Shown piece by piece: positions 48,201 to 61,500 of a DNA stretch of 64,000 bases. Source of the DNA: Aquanectria penicillioides (taxonomy: Eukaryota > Ascomycota > Sordariomycetes > Hypocreales > Nectriaceae); NCBI GenBank assembly GCA_003415625.1, contig PYIU01000001.1:5762635-5826634 (forward strand), given 5' to 3'. The position numbers and the translations under genes are program-made. Below the pieces are notes generated by a model. That model was not told the DNA's origin. It searched no databases and saw only the letters and a program-made list of their open reading frames with translations. How positions within the stretch are numbered: the first letter of the stretch is position 1; every line of letters begins with the position of its first letter.

Positions 48201-51200
48201 CGTTTTGTATCATTTAATTTCCCTTCATCCATCCATTAATTACTCGAGCGACACAAAGTCGGCCAAGGATCAGGTCATCAACCTGTCTATGGCTGATGGA
48301 CCTGTCTTCAGTCGCCAGTTGGATTTTTTTGGCCATCATAATCCCAGGGGGGGGGTCACAGGAACCGACCCCGGATGTTTTAAGACACGGCAGGGAGTGC
48401 CAGAAAAAGTATTCTGCTGCTGCGGAGGCACATACATGCTTGATCTAGGCCTTTGCTATCACTTTTTGCTTTTTCACGTTGTCAAGTTGAGAGCTGGCGC
48501 CCACGTGTCGTCCTGGTCGTGCCATCCTAGGACCGCAACAATCGCCCACTAACGACTCTGGCATCCAATAACTGGGGCCACTCTGGAGTCGGGGTAAGAT
48601 GGCAGATCAATGATTCGCTGTGTACCTTGGTAGGTGCGGTGGTTAAAATTGATTGTCGTTGATATTTCCCCCAAATTACTGTTGCGCCGTATGTCACATT
48701 TGCGAGAAGTCAACCTAGGTTTCGGTGAGTAGGGGTTCCATGTCGCGCGCCGCCGCACGGGAGACCGTTTTTGTTAGTTAGCAGTGGACGACGGAGCCTG
48801 TTTGGTGTGCTAGGTATGGTCCAAGTTGGTGCTATATTGGTCCTGTACCACGGATGGGCTGCCAGGGTCGGGGGTCGGGGGTCGGAAACATAGGAATGTG
48901 CGCAGCCCCTTGCTGCATCGAGACGATCGTTTTGACGAGAAATCAGGGGAGGGGATAGGAGGCAGGCATGTGGGTGCGCGGTTGGCGAGCTGAACATCTG
49001 TCAATCTTGCCAATATTGATGCGTACCCAGATATATGCGTACCTTACATAGATAGCCAGGTAGTTAGGTAGGTAGGTAGGGAGTGGCCCTTCCCCCACTA
49101 CCGAAACGCATTGCAATGGCGTCTCGCCGCCTCCTAAAGGCCCTGAGTGGAGCGAATGAGAGACGGAGTACGGAATAGAGGCGAGATGAATTGTTGGACC
49201 AACCTGACATTGTCACCGAGGGACTGGATAGAGGCAAAAGGGGGTGCTTGGTTTGGGCTCGGCGTTGGGTCGGACGATCCAATCGAGTCGAAAACAATTG
49301 ACTGGTGGCTTGCTTAAGTAGTGAGTGCACCGCTGGTACCTGGTCTGGCGTCGTGTCGCCCACGTTGTGTCGCCCACGCTGTGAGGCGTGATGATGGATG
49401 AGGTGAGCCTTGGCGCAGGAATGGGCATCCTTCTCAGCCACCTTTGAAGGCGAAAGACGACCAACATGAATCTTCGGTGCCCGGATTTGGGTCCAAATTA
49501 TAATCTGGATGCCTAGGTATTGCGGAATAAGTGACCGGGTTTTCTGCGGGTGAAACCAAACGAAGTCTAGCAGCAGATGCAACTGAGGAAGGGGAGGTGC
49601 ACCCTTGGTTTCACGCCCGACCCCCACCCCTCAAGCTCCATGGCCTCCTCCAGCTCCGTGGCCGCCACCTCCAAGCTCCCCTTCTCTCGTTGTCTCCATC
49701 ACGCTCCACGTTCTATGGGGGATGGACAGAGAAACCTGAGGCCCTGGTCCCTGGTAAGGTTTACAGGGCAGCCCACACAGTCTTCTCAATGCCCTCCGCT
49801 CGATTCCGTTGCGATCCGCAGTGTATGGGCAATGTAGAGTCATCATTTTCATCTCTCATCTCTCACCTGCCATTGCACATCTACTGGCTCGTTTTGATTC
49901 ATGTATTGTTACTTGTCGATTTTCTTCTCCAGGTGGACCACGCCATCCCAAGACACGGTTCCCGTGAAAGCGTGCAACATCGGGGTACCGCCTAGGCCCC
50001 ACTAGTTTTGGCCTGATTGAGACGCTGATTGAGATGCTCACCGCGGGCAGCGCCCTGAGCGAGGAGCCTCGGGTTTTAGTGAGGTCTTGTCTTTGGGTTA
50101 GATGCAGTCTTTGTTGAACACGATTCCCCCTCCAATGGATCCGAGGTGGCATGTCGCTTGATGGAATGATGGATCCTTCAGTGGAGTCTTCCGTGCGGTA
50201 CGGGTACGTCCAGGACGATGTCTTTGTCAGCCTCTCATTTTGGGCTGCCCATTCATTCATTCATTCAGACGTGTGCCTCCCCCCATTGTCCTCCTTCCAG
50301 ACTGGTCAGGGAGCTGGGCTCCAACTTTATTATGTGGCACTGTGCCGCTCACTTGTTCTCCTTTGCGACTGGTTTGTCAACAATTCATGGCCAGGTATCG
50401 CTGCGGTGCCATTTCTGTTCGCTTACTGTTTTGGGGTAAGATTCTGATAATGGAGACAGGGCTGCTGCGACAGCCCAGCGCAATTTGCAGCCCCTTTGCC
50501 AAGCCGTGGGAAAAAATGTGAGACACATCGGGTGATGGGGGATGGGACATGGCTTTTTGACAGGTTGAGTCTTCGCCGGGCGGCTCTACTAGTGGCTGGA
50601 GAAAAGGGCCGTCGTGCATTTTCAGCTGAGCGAGGTAGCATGGAGAGGATGAATAAGGATTGCACCATAGTATTGTCCGCAAAGTGTATCGTTTGCCATG
50701 GAGTGGCAGGTTTTTTTCTTTTTTCTTTCTTGCCACGGCCGGGACGCCGGGCCAGGTTCAGCGCCGGCTTGGTGACGAGTCGAGCCCTCACAGGACCACG
50801 ATAGTCAGTGGTGGGATGCATGGACTAGGTTCGTCGAGGCACCGAAGGAAGAGCCAAGACCCCAGTGTCAAGGCCTAGACTCCATTGAGGTAAATAAAAA
50901 AAGAGCAAAACAAAGCAGGGCTTCCACCACCAAACCCATTGACCAGAGACTACCATGCCAATGCCGGTTTGCCAAATCCGGTCACCTCAGTGCTGCGCTT
51001 CGTACACAACTGTAGCCAGTCCTTGTACAGGAGGGGACAGGGTCGCATTGGGCGGATACTGCACCAGTGCCCATCGCCTGGCAAGGGAGAAACAACACCA
51101 ACAGAGCGAGAGTGGCCCCAAAGTGCTTGATCTGTCCATGAATGTCCCTTGGCCTGTACCAAACAGTTGACTCGTAAACATCTTGTGCTGGTCCATATGA

Positions 51201-51900
51201 GTTCCAGTTGACGACCCAGAAAGCTTCTGGAACCAGGGATCGAGGTCGCCGGAGGACGAACTAACCATGATGCACCAGGCCGGCCAGCCGATTAGTGGCA
51301 GGCGGATACGCATGTAGCATGCAGGCTGCGCGTAGTCGGTGGCCAGCTTCGCAGTCGCACTGGACTGAGTGATCCTCAAGCCAAGGTATAAGCCAGATGG
51401 GAACTTCATGTATTCTGTACGATGCACCGTCACTATAGGTAGGTCGGTAGGCAGCTGTGCAGGTCCCGCATCCAGACGACTGGGGCGGGCTGGTCGGCAA
51501 GGTTCCGTCCGCCGCCGTGCCCAAGGTATGCGCGAGAACCAGCTTCAATATCCTCAACCGCCGCCCTTGGTGATCTCTTATCATTGCTGGTGCCGAGCTG
51601 ATTGGGGTGGGTGAGCAGGCGCACAGCAACCGGGCCGGTTGAGGCAAGTCGCTGACTCTCGTTTTCTTACTACCTGCGCGCCATGCCACGCCGGGCCAAA
51701 CCAGACCAAAAGGCTGCACTCTGCTGGGTGCACCGCCTGAACAGACCCGGATCGCTGCATTTGTTCAAGGCTGCTCAAGGCTCAAAGTCACGCTGGCACT
51801 CAGGCTGGCACTCAGGCTGACACTGGCTCGCAACCTACCTACAACTCACAGCCCCAACTAGGTACCTGCAAACTGCAAACTCCGGCCTGCCTGACCTACA

Positions 51901-51924
51901 TTACCTTACCTTACCTTACCTTAC
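51901..51924. repeat. TTACC tandem array
   Basis: About five TTACC units occur in tandem, close to CCTACC and CTAGGTACC words and a nearby triplication of an AGGCTGGCACTC-like unit (51791-51830). The area is the far upstream part of the G-alpha gene leader or promoter. Confidence 0.75.
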
Positions 51925-53200
51925 TAACCGCCGCACCCTACTTGTCCTGCCAGCCTGACGATTGCCTCACTGTCCGCCTGCCTAGGTAGCTCCCCGGGCC
52001 TCTTCCCTTGCACATTCAACTCACGCTTGCACACCCGCACCCGGTGCATTCTCTCTCTATCCCCTCGTTTCCCTCATCTCCCTCTCGTCTCTCTCGGCCG
52101 CTCTCGCTGTCGGTCACAGTCACAGCTAGTTGGGAGGAAGCTGGCTGTTCCTTCAATTGCTGCGTCTCCCACCCCCATCTCCACTCCCATTTCCACTTCC
52201 GTTTTTCGCTACCGACAAAAGCAAGGCTCCTCGCCATCAAAGAAAGCTCCAACGAACGAAAAAGAAAAGGCCGTCTCGTCCCTCTTATCCTGCCGCCCCC
52301 CCTTCAAGCCCTCCAGGACGCCCTCTCTCCTCCCTCCCACCCACGCCCACCCACCCATACCCCCATTCCCTCGCCCACTCGTCCACTCATTTCTTCTCCC
52401 ACTCCCACTCCACTCCTCCTGCACCCCCCTGCTCCCCTCGTTCCTCGATCCCCACAGGCTACCGCCCGCACCAATTGGTGCCACTCTTGGCCGACTTTGT
52501 CTCGTCATTGTCGAGGTGCTCGGTGCGCAGTGCCCTGTACTCTCGTACCTTTCAGTGACTTGGTACGCCCGGCACGCCTGAGAGCTCCCAATAGCGGGTA
52601 AGGCCGACCATTTGCATTTGCAGCGACAAGGCCCATTCCATCTTTCTCTAGTCGCCCACCGCCAGACACCTTGTTCCTAGCTTCGACATCTCTCGACATC
52701 TCTGACCTTTTCCACCTCGTCCGATCTCTCTTCACCCTCTTCCCTTCTTCAACGGAAGCCCTCCTCGTCGCCGTCACCTACACTCGCCATCCCGTCACTC
52801 TCGACCTGCTGGGCTCCCTGGTGACCTCGCGCCTTCACAACGGACACTCTTAGCTCGAGACCATCCGGTCCCCCAGTCCGTCCCTTCCGCATCCGCCTCC
52901 CCATCCACTTCTCCGCCTTCGCCAGCCTTCCTTCTACCGAACGCAACCGCGAGTCCGAGTCCGACTTGCACCGTCACGGAACCACGACTACTCATCCCTG
53001 ACTCGGCTTATTCGCTGCCTTCCTCACGCCATCACCCCCCGATTCTCCGACGCTGCCCTCAACTTGACCACCTGCCCGACAGCCATGCGCCGCTGATTGA
53101 CCTTATCGCGAACGACCCGAAACCGAATTGATCCCAACAGCGAACGAGCCAGTGCCGTTTTCCAAGGCACGACGCTGCGCAACCCCACACACCCGCCAAG

Positions 53201-54574
53201 ATGGGCGCTTGCATGAGTTCGAGCAACGAGGAGGTTGAGCAGAAGAAGAAGAGTCAGGCAATCGATAAAGTCCTCGAAGAGGATTCGAAGCGATTACGGA
53301 AGGAGTGCAAGATCTTGCTTCTAGGTAACTGCCACCACAACACCACCACGCGGATTGCATGCCCAAGGACTGCGCGACTGACCCAGACTTAAGGTTCCGG
53401 CGAAAGTGGCAAGTCAACAATTGTCAAACAGATGAAAATTATCCACCTCAAGGGATACTCAGAAGATGAGCTTTACAATTATCGACCTACGGTTTTCAAA
53501 AACCTCGTCGAATGCGCCAAGGCTGTTATCACAGCGATGCAGCAATTCAACATTGAGCCACAAAATGAAGAAAACAAGGCTCACGCAGACTTCCTAATGG
53601 AGTACCAGGCAGAATCTGGTCCCCAAGCGCACATTGATGCTCAGGTTGGTGTCGCGGTGCAGTCATTATGGAATGATCCAGCCAAAGACCTTCTCATGGA
53701 ACATCAGACTGAGTTTTATCTGATGGACTCTGCGGAATAGTGAGCTTGTCCGAGTTGTGGGTGGCGTGACAGGTACTGATATCTTCGCATTTAGCTTTTT
53801 CCAGGAAGTGATGCGAATTGTTGCCGAAGACTATCTTCCCAACGAGATGGATGTTCTCCGAGCGCGAACAAAGACGACTGGTATCTACGAGACAAGATTC
53901 CAGATGGGTCAACTGAGCATCCAGTGAGCCACCGCCATGTCACTATTCGTATTGTCATCATCGAGTTACTGACGTTTGGTATAGTATGTTTGATGTGGGT
54001 GGTCAACGAAGCGAACGAAAGAAGTGGATTCACTGTTTCGAAAACGTGACATCCATCATCTTCTGCGTAGCCCTCAGCGAATATGACCAGGTCCTACTCG
54101 AAGAGAGCAGCCAGGTGGGTTATCTCAGGAAACAGTGCGACAGCGGAATCTTCACTAACACAAAGGCTAGAACCGAATGATGGAGAGTCTGTTGCTATTC
54201 GACTCGGTAGTCAACTCCCGGTGGTTTATGCGAACCAGCATCATCCTGTTCCTCAACAAGGTCGATATATTTAAGCTCAAGCTTGGACGATCACCTCTGG
54301 GCAACTATTTCCCCGATTACTCAGGAGGCAACGATGTAAACAAAGCAGCGAAATACTTACTGTGGCGCTTCAACCAGGTCAACAGAGCGCATCTGAATCT
54401 ATATCCCCAGTATGTATCGCGAAGCTGATGATTGCCTTGTGTTTGAATACACGAGAACTAATAGATATTTGTAGCTTGACCCAGGCAACAGATACGTCAA
54501 ACATCCGACTAGTCTTCGCAGCGGTCAAAGAGACTATCTTGAATAACGCGCTTAAGGACTCCGGTATTCTTTGA
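53201..54574 (+). CDS. gna-3: Heterotrimeric G protein alpha subunit, group III (GNA-3 type)
   Basis: Six exons (53201-53324, 53394-53739, 53795-53923, 53985-54114, 54171-54409, 54475-54574) give 355 residues, the usual G-alpha length. MGAC at the start provides Gly2 and Cys4 for myristoylation and palmitoylation. The P-loop GSGESGKS is at 42-49, the switch I Arg in RTKTTG at 181, DVGGQ at 203-207 (Gln207), NKVD at 272-275 and the TQAT base-binding loop at 325-328. The C-terminus is KDSGIL with no pertussis-type Cys at -4. The N-terminal MGACMS...EQKKKSQ and this C-terminus identify the fungal GNA-3/GpaB/MAGA class. In Neurospora and relatives this class supports adenylyl cyclase activity, germination and conidiation. 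All guanine-nucleotide residues are intact. A long CT-rich leader precedes the ATG. Confidence 0.95.
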
Positions 54575-54740
54575 CGGGGATACGCTGTTTTGTTTTGACC
54601 ATTGATGTGAACTATACGGCACTGTACGGATTGGAGTAGTGAGCATTCACCGGAGTTTGGGGATTGGGAGGAAGGACGACATTTTTTACACCTCGCTTTT
54701 TGTTTTGTTTCGACGCGGCGTTTCCTGATTATACGCTCTT

Positions 54741-54825
54741 TACACACACAAACACCCACGCACACGCACACGCACACGCTCACACACACGCACGCACACA
54801 CGCATACACACACACACGCACGCTC
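54741..54825. repeat. CA/CACACG microsatellite
   Basis: Imperfect ACACGC and ACAC units run for about 85 bp, starting some 170 bp after the G-alpha stop, so this is probably within its 3' UTR or terminator. Confidence 0.85.
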
Positions 54826-56899
54826 TCTCACGTACGAATACTTGTTTACTACCCGAGGTTTTATGTCGATTCGGCAACTGTTGATCCGACGACGATGGGC
54901 GCCATTCGATCAAGACTTCAAACTACGAATACCGGGCGACTGAGGCATTCCGTACGACGACCCTCATGTTTATATACTCTCCCGCTTCTTTTTATTTCCT
55001 CTTTCATGGCCCTCGTGTGGCCAATAGACGTGGTGGAAACTCAAGACTTACAGCTTTGGATTTTGTTTGCTCGGGCATGGTGGTGGGTTATGGGAAGGCA
55101 CCTTTGATTGAAACGATATGGTCGGTAGCGACATCGTTGTTGCAGCAGATGCAAAAGGTAGCGACGGCAGGTCGCAAGTGGACGGTGCAATTTAACTTGC
55201 GTGGAGAATGGGCGAAACGGAGCGAAAATGTCACCTGGATTCACATTCCTGTGAACACTGCCGAGATTTCAGGCTGAGGAAGGACGAGCGCGGTTTCAGG
55301 GGCTGTGCGTTGTTGCAGCAGCCTTGCGGGGTGAAGGGACGTCCACGGGGGAATGGGACAGTTGGCATGCACATTGATGTTTTGCAAGTAGCTCAGCCCG
55401 ATTGAAAGCCCTGAACGATTGAAAAGAAGATAATTTCAGCGAGTCAAGACTCCTCCTCTTTGTGACTTTGGCCATACATGGGATCCATTTTCCCGTTGAA
55501 CTCTATCTCACCCAACTAAGCCACCGAGTAAGTGATGCGAATGGATTATGGGGACAGAGACCATCCGGGGATCGTTGTTGGCTGGGATGGGCTGGGCCTG
55601 GCTTTGGCGATGCTGTCCTGGGAACAAATGGATCAAAGGGACCGAAGTTTGAGATTTTTGAGAGTCAATTGATCAACACATCACCGAAGTGTTTATGGTG
55701 TTAGCACGCCACTTTCCGAAAACGACGGGACATTGATAAAAACGAAAAGGAAAAAGAAAAGCAAAGTTTTGTGCGCGACGGTGATGGGAAACAAAGGATG
55801 AAAACAACATGTTAGATTGGTGACTTGAATTCCGAGTACCTTTCGGCCACCAAACTCAGTCTCGGTACCTTCAAAGAAGCATCGCGCAAAGTCACTTGTT
55901 GACAGCCCGACCTAAATTTAAGATGCACACATATCGTTTAGTCGGCAGCCAATTCGCCCATGGTATTCGTCGCAGCCGTGGCGGTAAGGGGCGTTGGCTT
56001 GTGTTTGGACGTGGCCAGGAGCTTGGGCCCCCCTGGGGAAAAGATGTCTCAACTGCAAGGAGGCAGTGGGAGCTTGATTGTTGGAGAAAGGATGCCGTGA
56101 GTTTGTATCAGATGGTTGGTTGGCCAGTTGGTGTAGATCGCCGACGACGGCGACGGAGAGTGGGGGTGTGTTTTATCTGTGTGTTTTATTTCTCTCTCCC
56201 TTCTCTCAATGCCCAGGATCAATGGCGCGGGAGTCATTTGAACAATGCTCGCTGGTGACGCTGGACGGCTGCGACACTAGGACCACCACCACCAACAAAC
56301 GTCGCCACTATCGCCGTCAGGCCACCCACGATGTACGCTGCTCAAGCTGGATCGGGGCAGTGGCCGGTCAGAGACCGAGTGTTGCACTGAAGGCCGTCAT
56401 GACGACCAGGGGTTAGTGTCGACAAGATACACGGATTCAGCCGGGTCCGGGAAGGGGTATATCACATACCAGAAGGATGCTAGCGGGTTTCTTTATCTTT
56501 TTTTTTTCGTCTTTTTTTTTTTGCTGTGCTGAGGGGCAAGAAGCTCATGAATAGTACCATTGCTTTGGCTCTATTGTCTGTCCCTTTTCATTGTCCCCTA
56601 GGAACTGTCGGGTGGCTCGGAAGGCCTGGTCGAAAAACATCTAGACTTCGGTGCTGGGCCAAACAAGTGCATTTCGCAAGACGGACGTCTCGGCCCCGCA
56701 ATCCGTGACCATCGGCGGCGGGCAACAAGGTAGTGGTGGGTGGACTTGCAAGGATGGAGCTAGTTGGGTCTGGGCTGTCGAGTGGGGAAAATGGGCAAAA
56801 GGTGCAGCAGAAGGGGAACAATACGACCCATTTGATGGAGGAATGAGGGGACATTTAGGAGGCTTCTTGTGGAGAGTGGGAATGGTGATGGGTATGGGG

Positions 56900-56965
56900 C
56901 GGATGAGTGGATGAGTGGATGAGTGGTTGAGTGGTTGAGTGGATGAGTGGATGGTGGGTGGATGG
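56900..56965. repeat. GAGTGGAT tandem repeat
   Basis: Eight-base GAGTGGAT/GAGTGGTT units repeat about seven times. This is a simple tandem array in intergenic DNA. Confidence 0.85.
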
Positions 56966-57473
56966 ATTGCGAAGTGTGCTGCATGATTTGTATCTTTGGG
57001 GGTGCTGTAGCGAAGCCGTGAAGGGATGTTAAGGTGCCTGGTCCATGGCATCACGGTCCTCTTTTTGAGGCAAACCAGACGCGGGGAGCTTTTGATAGCT
57101 GATGGTGAATGATTGCGAGTGCGTCGACAATGTCGTCATGTCACAGATGGAGGGGTGGGAGGTCGTTGGCCGAGGAAACGCAGACATACAGCTATGCATA
57201 CGGAGAGAGATAGACCGGTTTCTCAGACATGCATAGCGTGCACGGAAGCAGCTGGGCACGGGGAAGTTGGAGGCGCAACAGTCGTAGAAAGAGGAATGGT
57301 CGGGTAGCAGCAGGAGGAGGAGTAGGCATGATGAGAGGCACAGGAGAGGGGACAGAGGCCATGAAAGAGGAGAAACGCGACGGTCTAGAGCGCCTGCACA
57401 TCTCATGACGACGACAAAAAGGTAGCGAGGGTGACAGACTTGCATGCCTCCGCTTCAAGCCCAGGCAGAGGAG

Positions 57474-57527
57474 AGGAGAAGAGGAGGAGAGGAAGAGAGG
57501 AGGAGAGGAAGAGAGGAGGAGATGAGG
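57474..57527. repeat. Purine-only GAGGAGGAGAGGAA repeats
   Basis: A polypurine stretch of GAGGAGGAGAGGAAGA-like units is followed about 60 bp later by CCTACAGA/CCTACC units (57588-57629). Both lie upstream of the glycogen phosphorylase leader. Confidence 0.75.
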
Positions 57528-58503
57528 AGGGTCAAAGCTACCTTCTCATTACCTCATTACGGATACCTCCAGACATGCAGACATACAGACCTACAGACCT
57601 ACAGACCTACCTGCCTACCTACCTACTTGACCGACCGCCCGCCGTTCAATGTAAATCATCGCCTTCTCCTCCCTTTGTCCCTTCTCCCCAAGGCCTCCTC
57701 GTCTTCTCGCTCCTCTAGCCCAGTATCAATTATCGCAAGCCTGTTTTGTTTGCCCCTCGGGTCCATCATATCAGCAGCGCCTCGTTCCTGTCCAGCACCA
57801 GTTTTGATCTGCTTCCCTGCTAGCTGCTCCCACAAGCTGGGCCCGCCAAGCTAGCTACCCCGGCAATCGTCTGTGTCTCACCCACCCACATACAGAGCCT
57901 AGCAAGTTAGCTCCCCCAGCTGCATTCGGCATCAGATCAGGTCGAGTCGCCAACGTGGTTCGCGACGGAGAATTGTACATTTATCTCACCTGTCAGGCTT
58001 TCTCTGCATTTCTTCTCCTTCCCTCTGTTTATTATTTCTCTCCTCCTTCGCTTTCCGGCAAACCTCCAAAGAAGAGCCGCTTGGTACCATTTTACTTCTC
58101 GTTGCCGCCGCCGCCGCCGCCGCACTCGCCGAGCAAGAGAAGCAAGGCATACATAACGCAACTGAAGCTACTGCGAGTTTACCTTGCCACTCACCCTGCG
58201 ACTCCTCGACTGCGCGAACCCCGCTCCCCCACCTGAGCTGCGTCTCGTCCTTCCTGGTCTCGTCCTGTCCCGGCGAGTCGCCTTATCTGACGTACTCGGT
58301 CAGTATTGCACGAAGCTCCAGTAGGTAACCTGATCTGATTCTCGCTTTCATCGAGACGGGAGCTCGTCTGGGTACTTAACACCCAAGCTGCGGGCTTGCC
58401 GGGTATCCGGGGTTCATCCCTCCTTCTCTTTCTCTTCGGGGCTCGTTTCCTCTTTTCTTTCTGCTACCTCCTACTGACTAGCACTCGAAACCAGTCCGAC
58501 AAC

Positions 58504-61500
58504 ATGGCGTCCGAGCAGCATCAGCAGCGTTTGCCAACTCGCGAAAGACGCCCCTCAATGGGCGCCCCAATCGTCGACATCCAGGGTGCTGTCGGTCCCG
58601 CGGGCATCTCCCGTCCCAAGCACACCAGAACCGCCACCGGCTTTGGCGCCGGAGAGATCAAGAGCGTCGAGGGTATGTTCCGTTATTTGGTTTTCCCCTT
58701 GTATTTGCCTGCAATTGGCGTGCGCCAATGGCTGGCAGTTGTTCGCCGAACCAGTCTCACTCAGCTGCAACCTTTCACCCCACCATCCTCGTGTAAGTGG
58801 CGCTCCAATGCGGCCATGATGCTAACCACTTTGAACAGCCTCGATCCCCGAACCTCAGCGCGAGGCCTGGAAGAAGAACCAAACCCATGGGTTCACTGGC
58901 ACGGAAGGCTTCGAGAAGGAGGTCGTCCGCCATGTCGAAACCACTCTGGCTCGAAGCATGTTCAACTGCGACGAGAACGCCGCTTACTCGGCCACTAGTT
59001 TGGCCTTTCGGGACCGCCTGATCCTTGACTGGAACAGAACCCAGCAGCGCCAGACATATCGCGACTCCAAGCGTGTCTACTACCTCAGTCTCGAGTTCTT
59101 GATGGGGCGTGCCCTTGACAATGCCATGCTCAACGTCGGGCAGAAGGACACCGCCAAGGGTAAGTCGGTCGCATTTGCGCGCAGAGCCCCTCGTTGACAA
59201 TGTGCTAACCAAAACCTGATAGCTGGACTTGCTGAACTGGGATTCCGAATTGAGGACATCATTGGGCAAGAACACGATGCTGCCTTGGGCAACGGTGGTC
59301 TGGGACGTCTTGCGGCCTGTTTCCTCGACAGTCTGGCGTCTCTCGACTTCCCCGCCTGGGGCTACGGTCTTCGATATCGATACGGAATTTTCAAACAGGA
59401 AATCATTGATGGTTACCAAGTCGAGGTTCCCGATTATTGGCTTGACTTCAACCCTTGGGAGTTTCCCCGCCACGATGTGACGGTTGATGTACGAAGCCGC
59501 CTGCCAAACAACAGCACTACTAAACAGAAAGCTAACATGACGCAATTAGATTCAATTCTTCGGAAATGTCAAAAAGACGACCGATGCCAATGGAAAACTC
59601 GTCGCCGTCTGGGAGGGAGGCGAGATTGTTCAAGCTGTTGCCTACGACGTCCCCATTCCAGGCTACGACACACCCACCACCAACAATCTGCGTCTTTGGT
59701 CTAGCAAGGCGTCTGGTGGCGAGTTCGACTTCCAGAAATTCAACAACGGTGACTATGAAAGCTCAGTCGCTGACCAGCAGCGAGCTGAGACCATCAGCGC
59801 TGTCCTGTATCCCAATGACAACCTCGAGCGTGGCAAAGAACTCCGACTGAAGCAACAATACTTCTGGGTCGCCGCATCTCTCTACGATATCGTTCGACGA
59901 TTCAAGAAGTCTCATCGCCCTTGGATCGAGTTCCCCGATCAAGTAGCCATTCAACTCAATGACACTCACCCTACCCTCGCCATTGTCGAATTGCAACGAA
60001 TTCTTATTGACATCGAGGGATTGGAGTGGGATTTGGCCTGGGATATCGTCACCAGCACCGTAAGTAAAGCAGTACCAGGCTCGCCCCGCATTGTCTAACA
60101 TTGTCCTAGTTTGGTTACACCAACCATACCGTCCTTCCAGAGCTCTAGAGAAGTGGCCCGTTGGCTTGTTGCAGCATCTCCTCCCCAGACATTTGCAGAT
60201 TATCTATGACATCAATCTGTTCTTCCTTCAGATGGTGGAGAAGGCATTCCCGAATGATAGAGATGTGCTTCGACGCGTTTCTATCATTGAAGAATCACAG
60301 CCCAAGATGGTGAGGATGGCGTTCCTGGCTATCGTTGGATCGCATAAGGTCAACGGTGTTGCCGAACTCCACTCCGATCTAATCAAGACCACCATCTTCA
60401 AGGATTTCGTTGAGATTTATGGTCCGGACAAATTCACCAACGTTACCAACGGCATCACTCCCCGCCGCTGGCTTCACCAGGCGAACCCTCGCCTGTCCGA
60501 GCTTATTGCGTCCAAGGTTGGAAGCAATGAGTTCCTCAAGGACCTGACTCTCCTCAACCGCATTGAGCGCTTTGCTGAAGATAAGGACTTCCGCAAGGAG
60601 TGGTACGAGATCAAGTATGCCAACAAAGTCCGCCTCGCAAAGCATATTAAGGCAACTGCGGGCGTGACCGTCAACCCCGCATCCCTATTTGATGTTCAGG
60701 TGAAGCGTATCCATGAGTATAAGCGTCAGCAGCTCAATATCTTCGGCGTCATCCATCGTTATTTGACCCTCAAAGCAATGACTCCTGAAGAGCGCAAGAA
60801 GCAGCAGGCTCGCGTCTCCATCTTTGGTGGAAAAGCTGCCCTGGCTACTGGATGGCAAAGCAGATCATTCATCTGATCAACAGCGTCGGAGCCGTGGTGA
60901 ATGCTGATGAGGATATCGGTGATCTCCTCAAGGTTATTTTCATTGCCGACTACAACGTTAGCAAAGCTGAAATCATTTGCCCTGCATCTGATCTCAGCGA
61001 ACACATTTCCACTGCTGGAACTGAGTAGGTCTCCTTAAAAACACCAACTATCAGGGCGAGGACTAACACAATGCTAGGGCCTCTGGCACCAGCAACATGA
61101 AATTCGTCCTCAACGGAGGTCTCATTATTGGCACCTGCGATGGTGCTAACGTAAGCCCCCATTAATTTTATGGCACTTAACTTTACTAAAAAGGGGGTAG
61201 ATTGAAATCACTCGGGAAATTGGCGAGAACAACATTTTCCTTTTCGGCAACCTCGCCGAGGACGTCGAGGATCTCCGCCACAACCACAACTACGGCGATC
61301 ATACGATCGACCCCGACCTGGAGAAGGTGTTTGCCGAGATTGAGAAGGGTACATTCGGAACCCCCAACGATTTTAGTGCTATGATTGCCGCTGTCCGTAG
61401 CCACGGTGACTACTATCTGGTTTCGGACGATTTCCACAGTTACATTGAAACGCATCACCTTGTGGATGAGGCGTACCAAAACCAAGAGGAGTGGATCAAA

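Larger units (their letters stand above)
42648..53200. other. Long gene-less region, 10.6 kb
   Basis: This lies upstream of both flanking genes (AVL9 minus, G-alpha plus), so it could hold both promoters. I examined the open frames (up to about 200 codons near 52008-52601 and 187 near 49064-49627); none has recognisable domains, and the ones near 52 kb are low-complexity Pro/Ser/Leu reads of a CT-rich leader. Notable simple sequence: G11 and GGGGGAA units at 43118-43156, (TG)n 43461-43491, C14 44081-44094, G18 44813-44830, TTTTCTTC units 45169-45213, GGTA units 49066-49081 and TTACC units 51901-51924. A gene with many small exons or a noncoding RNA cannot be excluded. Confidence 0.5.
54575..58503. 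other. Intergenic, 3.9 kb
   Basis: This lies between the G-alpha stop and the glycogen phosphorylase ATG. It contains the G-alpha 3' UTR with a CA/CACG microsatellite (54741-54825), a GAGTGGAT array (56900-56965), GAGGAGGAGAGGAA purine repeats (57474-57527), CCTACC/GACCTACA units (57588-57629) and a CT-rich leader up to the ATG. No gene is supported. Confidence 0.55.

Noticed and set aside
52008..52601. Three overlapping frames of 142-197 codons
   Set aside because: They are translations of a pyrimidine-rich leader; sequences such as long Ser/Pro/Leu strings are low complexity.
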